A DNA stretch of 64,000 nt from Saprospiraceae bacterium (GTDB lineage Bacteria > Bacteroidota > Bacteroidia > Chitinophagales > Saprospiraceae). Where the stretch lies: positions 1 through 64,000 of the forward strand of contig JAEUUP010000127.1 of the NCBI GenBank assembly GCA_016787525.1. The letters are read 5' to 3'. Shown piece by piece: positions 61,971 to 64,000 of this stretch. The notes beneath the pieces were generated by a model. The model had not been told where the DNA came from and did no database searches. It was given only the letters and a program-made list of their open reading frames with translations. Made by a program: the position numbers and the translations under genes. Each line of letters begins with the position of its first letter. The first letter of the stretch is position 1.

Positions 61971-64000
61971 ATGAAAAATTCTTTTTACACTTCTTTAGAT
62001 AGACTACCTCTGTTGTGTCAGAAAAGCTCTATCAGTAGTCAACACTTTACAAAAAAGTCCAAATGGTATTTGCTACTATTTTTATGGACTTTCATGGCCG
62101 ATTCGTCGTTTGCACAAATTGTCAAAGAGCAATTCGCAGGTAATTTAGAAATTATCAAAACGGAGCCAATTCCTTCCTCATTGGACAGAACGCCGCCGAC
62201 TATTGGTAATCGCAGCTTGGTGGATGCCGATCCTTTAGCATTTTATTCCAATCTGACTAATCCTTTGTCAAGCAGTTATCCAGTACAAGATGCGGGTACT
62301 GTAAGTGGCAATAATATTACAGGTATGATATGTGATAACTTGACTTTGGCAGGTACGCCGCCTTTTTCTCTTGGGAAATTTAGTTTTGTTGTTGCCAATA
62401 CCAATACATCGGCTGTCACTATCCGACCACGTATTCGTTTTTACCTTGCAGATGGCCCTAATGGCACGCCGGGTACAATCATCGCAGGTTTTTCTTTCAA
62501 CTCAATTAGTATCTCTGGTAACAATGCGACAACTTTAAGTATAAAACCTTTGCTACCCTTGACAATTACTTCAAATAATATTTGGGCTGGTATTTTATAC
62601 GACAACGAAGATGGCAGCACTTCTGCAACACCTACACAATTAGGCAAATTTGGTGTGGCATTGTACAACCCTGTTGTGGTTGGCTCAAGTACAGACTTGT
62701 TTTTTCAAACAACCAGCTATCCTGCAACGGGTTCTTTTTTAGAAAATAACCCAGTTGGTACAACCTACACATTGCCGAGTACGGTTGCCAATTTTGGTTG
62801 GGAGTTAATGCTATCCAGCACCATCAATTCGATTGCACGCATTGATGCCAGTTCAGCACCTGCTGGTTCAACTGTTTCTTGGACAGTCAGCTTTGATAAA
62901 GTTATGAGTGGTTTGACTGCAAGTAACTTTAGCTTAATCGAAACGGGGGTTTCGGGTTCTATTATCACTTCTGTCAAACCTGTGGGCAACGCGCCATCTA
63001 AGGATTGGGTCGTTAAAGCATTGACTGGACCGGGTACAGGTAGTATCGGTTTAAATTGCATTAGCAATACCAATATGAGTACGGGTTTGACCAATACATT
63101 ACCATTCGTAGGAGAGGTTTATACCATCACGGCTTGTAGCAATACGACCCCCTCAGTAGAGATTACGGCTAGTCCCGATTATAATATTATAGTCAATACA
63201 AGTGTAACCTTTACAGCAGTGCCTACCTACGGAGGAACAATGCCTACTTATATTTGGAAAAAGAACAACGTAACAATCCCCAATGAGACAGGTACAACTT
63301 ACACTTCTTCTACCCTTGCAGATGGTGATAAAATTACGGTAGAAATGACAAGTAATGCGCCTTGTGCGACACCGACAACTGTAACGAGTAACATTATTAC
63401 AATGACAGTTGCACCGCCGAATTCTGTATGCGTCAAAACAACTTGTAGCGACTATGCGGGTACTTATAGTCCTGTGAATCACCCCGGTGTAGTCATCACA
63501 AACGGTATGAAAAACTTTCATATTGATGCGGAAAGGAATGTTTTGTTCTATTTTGAACCCTTTGCAGGATGGTTTATAGCTAATACAAAAGATGGTGGTA
63601 TCAACCCCATGTTCAGAAATGATTCAGATAACCCGAATGTTGTACCTCTAACAGGTTGGTTTGATTTTACTTTTGGCGCGCCCGCATGTGGTGTACCACT
63701 TTCAATTTCGCAAGGCGTTTGTCCTTCTTGTGTCACACCCACTGCTTATAATGTCACAGGAGGCGGTACATACTGTGTAGGTGGCAACGGCGCTCCTGTT
63801 GGTTTGAGTAACTCAGAGACAGGTGTCAGTTATCAATTGAAAAAAGGTGGCGTTAATGTTGGGAATACAGTACCTGGTACTGGCTCTGCTATTAGTTTTG
63901 GCAACCAGACAGCGGGTGTTTATACCGTGGAAGCCACACAGTCCCTGGGTGCTTGTACAGCTTCTATGACAGGAAGTGTAACAGTGACAGCACCTGTGGC
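61971..64000 (+). CDS. Giant secreted Ig-like repeat protein, 3' end outside window
   Basis: The plus strand is open from ATG 61971 to the window end (676 codons). The start is MKNSFYTSLDRLPLL; after about 40 residues a hydrophobic segment WYLLLFLWTFMADSSFAQ ends in a signal-peptidase site, so the signal peptide is unusually long. A beta-rich region follows: a domain about residues 60-280 with NNIWAGILYDNEDG and STDLFFQTTSYP, then RIDASSAPAGSTVSWTVSFDKVMSGLTASNFSL, an Ig/PKD-like module (PTYIWKKNNVTIPNETGTTY) and, at the edge, gliding-type repeats (GTYCVGGNGAPVGLSNSETGVSYQLKKGG). It is Thr/Ser/Gly rich and probably T9SS-exported adhesin; the sorting domain would lie outside. Confidence 0.8.
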   Translation, partial: MKNSFYTSLDRLPLLCQKSSISSQHFTKKSKWYLLLFLWTFMADSSFAQIVKEQFAGNLEIIKTEPIPSSLDRTPPTIGNRSLVDADPLAFYSNLTNPLSSSYPVQDAGTVSGNNITGMICDNLTLAGTPPFSLGKFSFVVANTNTSAVTIRPRIRFYLADGPNGTPGTIIAGFSFNSISISGNNATTLSIKPLLPLTITSNNIWAGILYDNEDGSTSATPTQLGKFGVALYNPVVVGSSTDLFFQTTSYPATGSFLENNPVGTTYTLPSTVANFGWELMLSSTINSIARIDASSAPAGSTVSWTVSFDKVMSGLTASNFSLIETGVSGSIITSVKPVGNAPSKDWVVKALTGPGTGSIGLNCISNTNMSTGLTNTLPFVGEVYTITACSNTTPSVEITASPDYNIIVNTSVTFTAVPTYGGTMPTYIWKKNNVTIPNETGTTYTSSTLADGDKITVEMTSNAPCATPTTVTSNIITMTVAPPNSVCVKTTCSDYAGTYSPVNHPGVVITNGMKNFHIDAERNVLFYFEPFAGWFIANTKDGGINPMFRNDSDNPNVVPLTGWFDFTFGAPACGVPLSISQGVCPSCVTPTAYNVTGGGTYCVGGNGAPVGLSNSETGVSYQLKKGGVNVGNTVPGTGSAISFGNQTAGVYTVEATQSLGACTASMTGSVTVTAPV

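Larger units (their letters stand above)
220..63157. repeat. Dispersed 9-mer ACTGAGGGG, about 68 copies
   Basis: By eye I count 33 plus-strand and 35 minus-strand exact copies (error perhaps two). Plus starts: 327, 2889, 3020, 3740, 6476, 6638, 9013, 12449, 13094, 14479, 15516, 17197, 17914, 27668, 31774, 32659, 33261, 35476, 38656, 39632, 41598, 42833, 44582, 45955, 46368, 48420, 49384, 52618, 52891, 54286, 54482, 55672, 58351. Minus-strand copies start (left end) at 220, 1021, 4343, 7029, 7676, 8758, 10114, 12019, 16807, 18280, 18576, 19645, 19924, 20929, 22744, 29509, 30809, 31294, 34481, 36754, 39876, 41869, 45240, 47059, 48269, 48399, 51337, 53322, 54058, 56371, 56871, 58668, 59509, 61084, 63149. 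Nearly all are preceded by T and many extend to 5-8 Gs. Confidence 0.95.

Noticed and set aside
1-64000. tRNA or rRNA genes
   Set aside because: I looked in the intergenic regions and saw no cloverleaf or rRNA-like segment; a tRNA scan could correct this.

Overview
The window comes from a Bacteroidota chromosome of roughly 40% GC; I cannot fix the genus. The evidence is type IX secretion C-terminal sorting domains (37385-40360, 54259-55431, probably the protein starting at 61971), TonB-dependent receptors with a carboxypeptidase-regulatory N-domain, DUF4252, DUF1573 and HYC_CC_PP family proteins, LytTR/LytS signalling, weak or absent Shine-Dalgarno sequences, and repeated promoters of the TTG / TAnnTTTG (-33/-7) type.

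Layout. 0-3 kb: two alpha/beta-hydrolase esterases and an ATP-grasp ligase around a large two-tier hairpin. 3-6 kb: an ECF sigma factor, a membrane anti-sigma-like protein and three DUF4252 proteins. 6-11 kb: GH25 lysozyme, the rpsF-rpsR-rplI operon, a class I aminotransferase and a BNR-repeat lipoprotein. 11-22 kb: a sortilin-like BNR exoprotein, small membrane proteins, an amidohydrolase coupled to a BatA/BatB-type VWA protein, a fatty-acid desaturase and a TonB receptor. 22.3-27.7 kb: a 15-copy 21-bp tandem repeat, then an AT-rich leader and a CRISPR array of about 62 repeats with no cas gene in the window. 27.7-37.3 kb: K+-dependent membrane pyrophosphatase, DUF1573 protein, a shortened methylmalonyl-CoA mutase small subunit joined to a DUF5682 protein, and a tight csp / ATP-grasp / ATP-grasp / GNAT operon. 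37.4-46 kb: a T9SS exoprotein, a MerR regulator with a B12-type domain lacking its ligand His, an S2P/CBS protease, a second ECF sigma with its anti-sigma, and glyA. 46-50 kb: a putative copper module (HYC_CC_PP, HMA and heavy-metal-binding proteins, TonB receptor). 50-64 kb: grpE-dnaJ, a LytS/LytTR pair, dcd operon, orphan LytTR regulator, a 1165-residue TolB-like/beta-barrel protein, pnuC, and the first 2 kb of a giant secreted Ig-like protein.

The most unusual signal is not a gene. The 9-mer ACTGAGGGG (usually T-ACTGAGGGG followed by more Gs) occurs about 68 times by eye, about once per kb, in near-equal numbers on both strands, where about 0.5 is expected by chance. It lies inside reading frames in all tolerated frames (TEG, LRG, PLS, PSV, PQY), in signal-peptide codons, between genes and in terminator loops, once as an inverted pair. 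It behaves like a genome-wide DNA-level signature comparable to DNA-uptake sequences or the cyanobacterial HIP1 element. The second notable signal is the CRISPR array: an internal block of 19 repeats carries two linked substitutions and starts at a hybrid repeat that looks like a recombination junction between two arrays.
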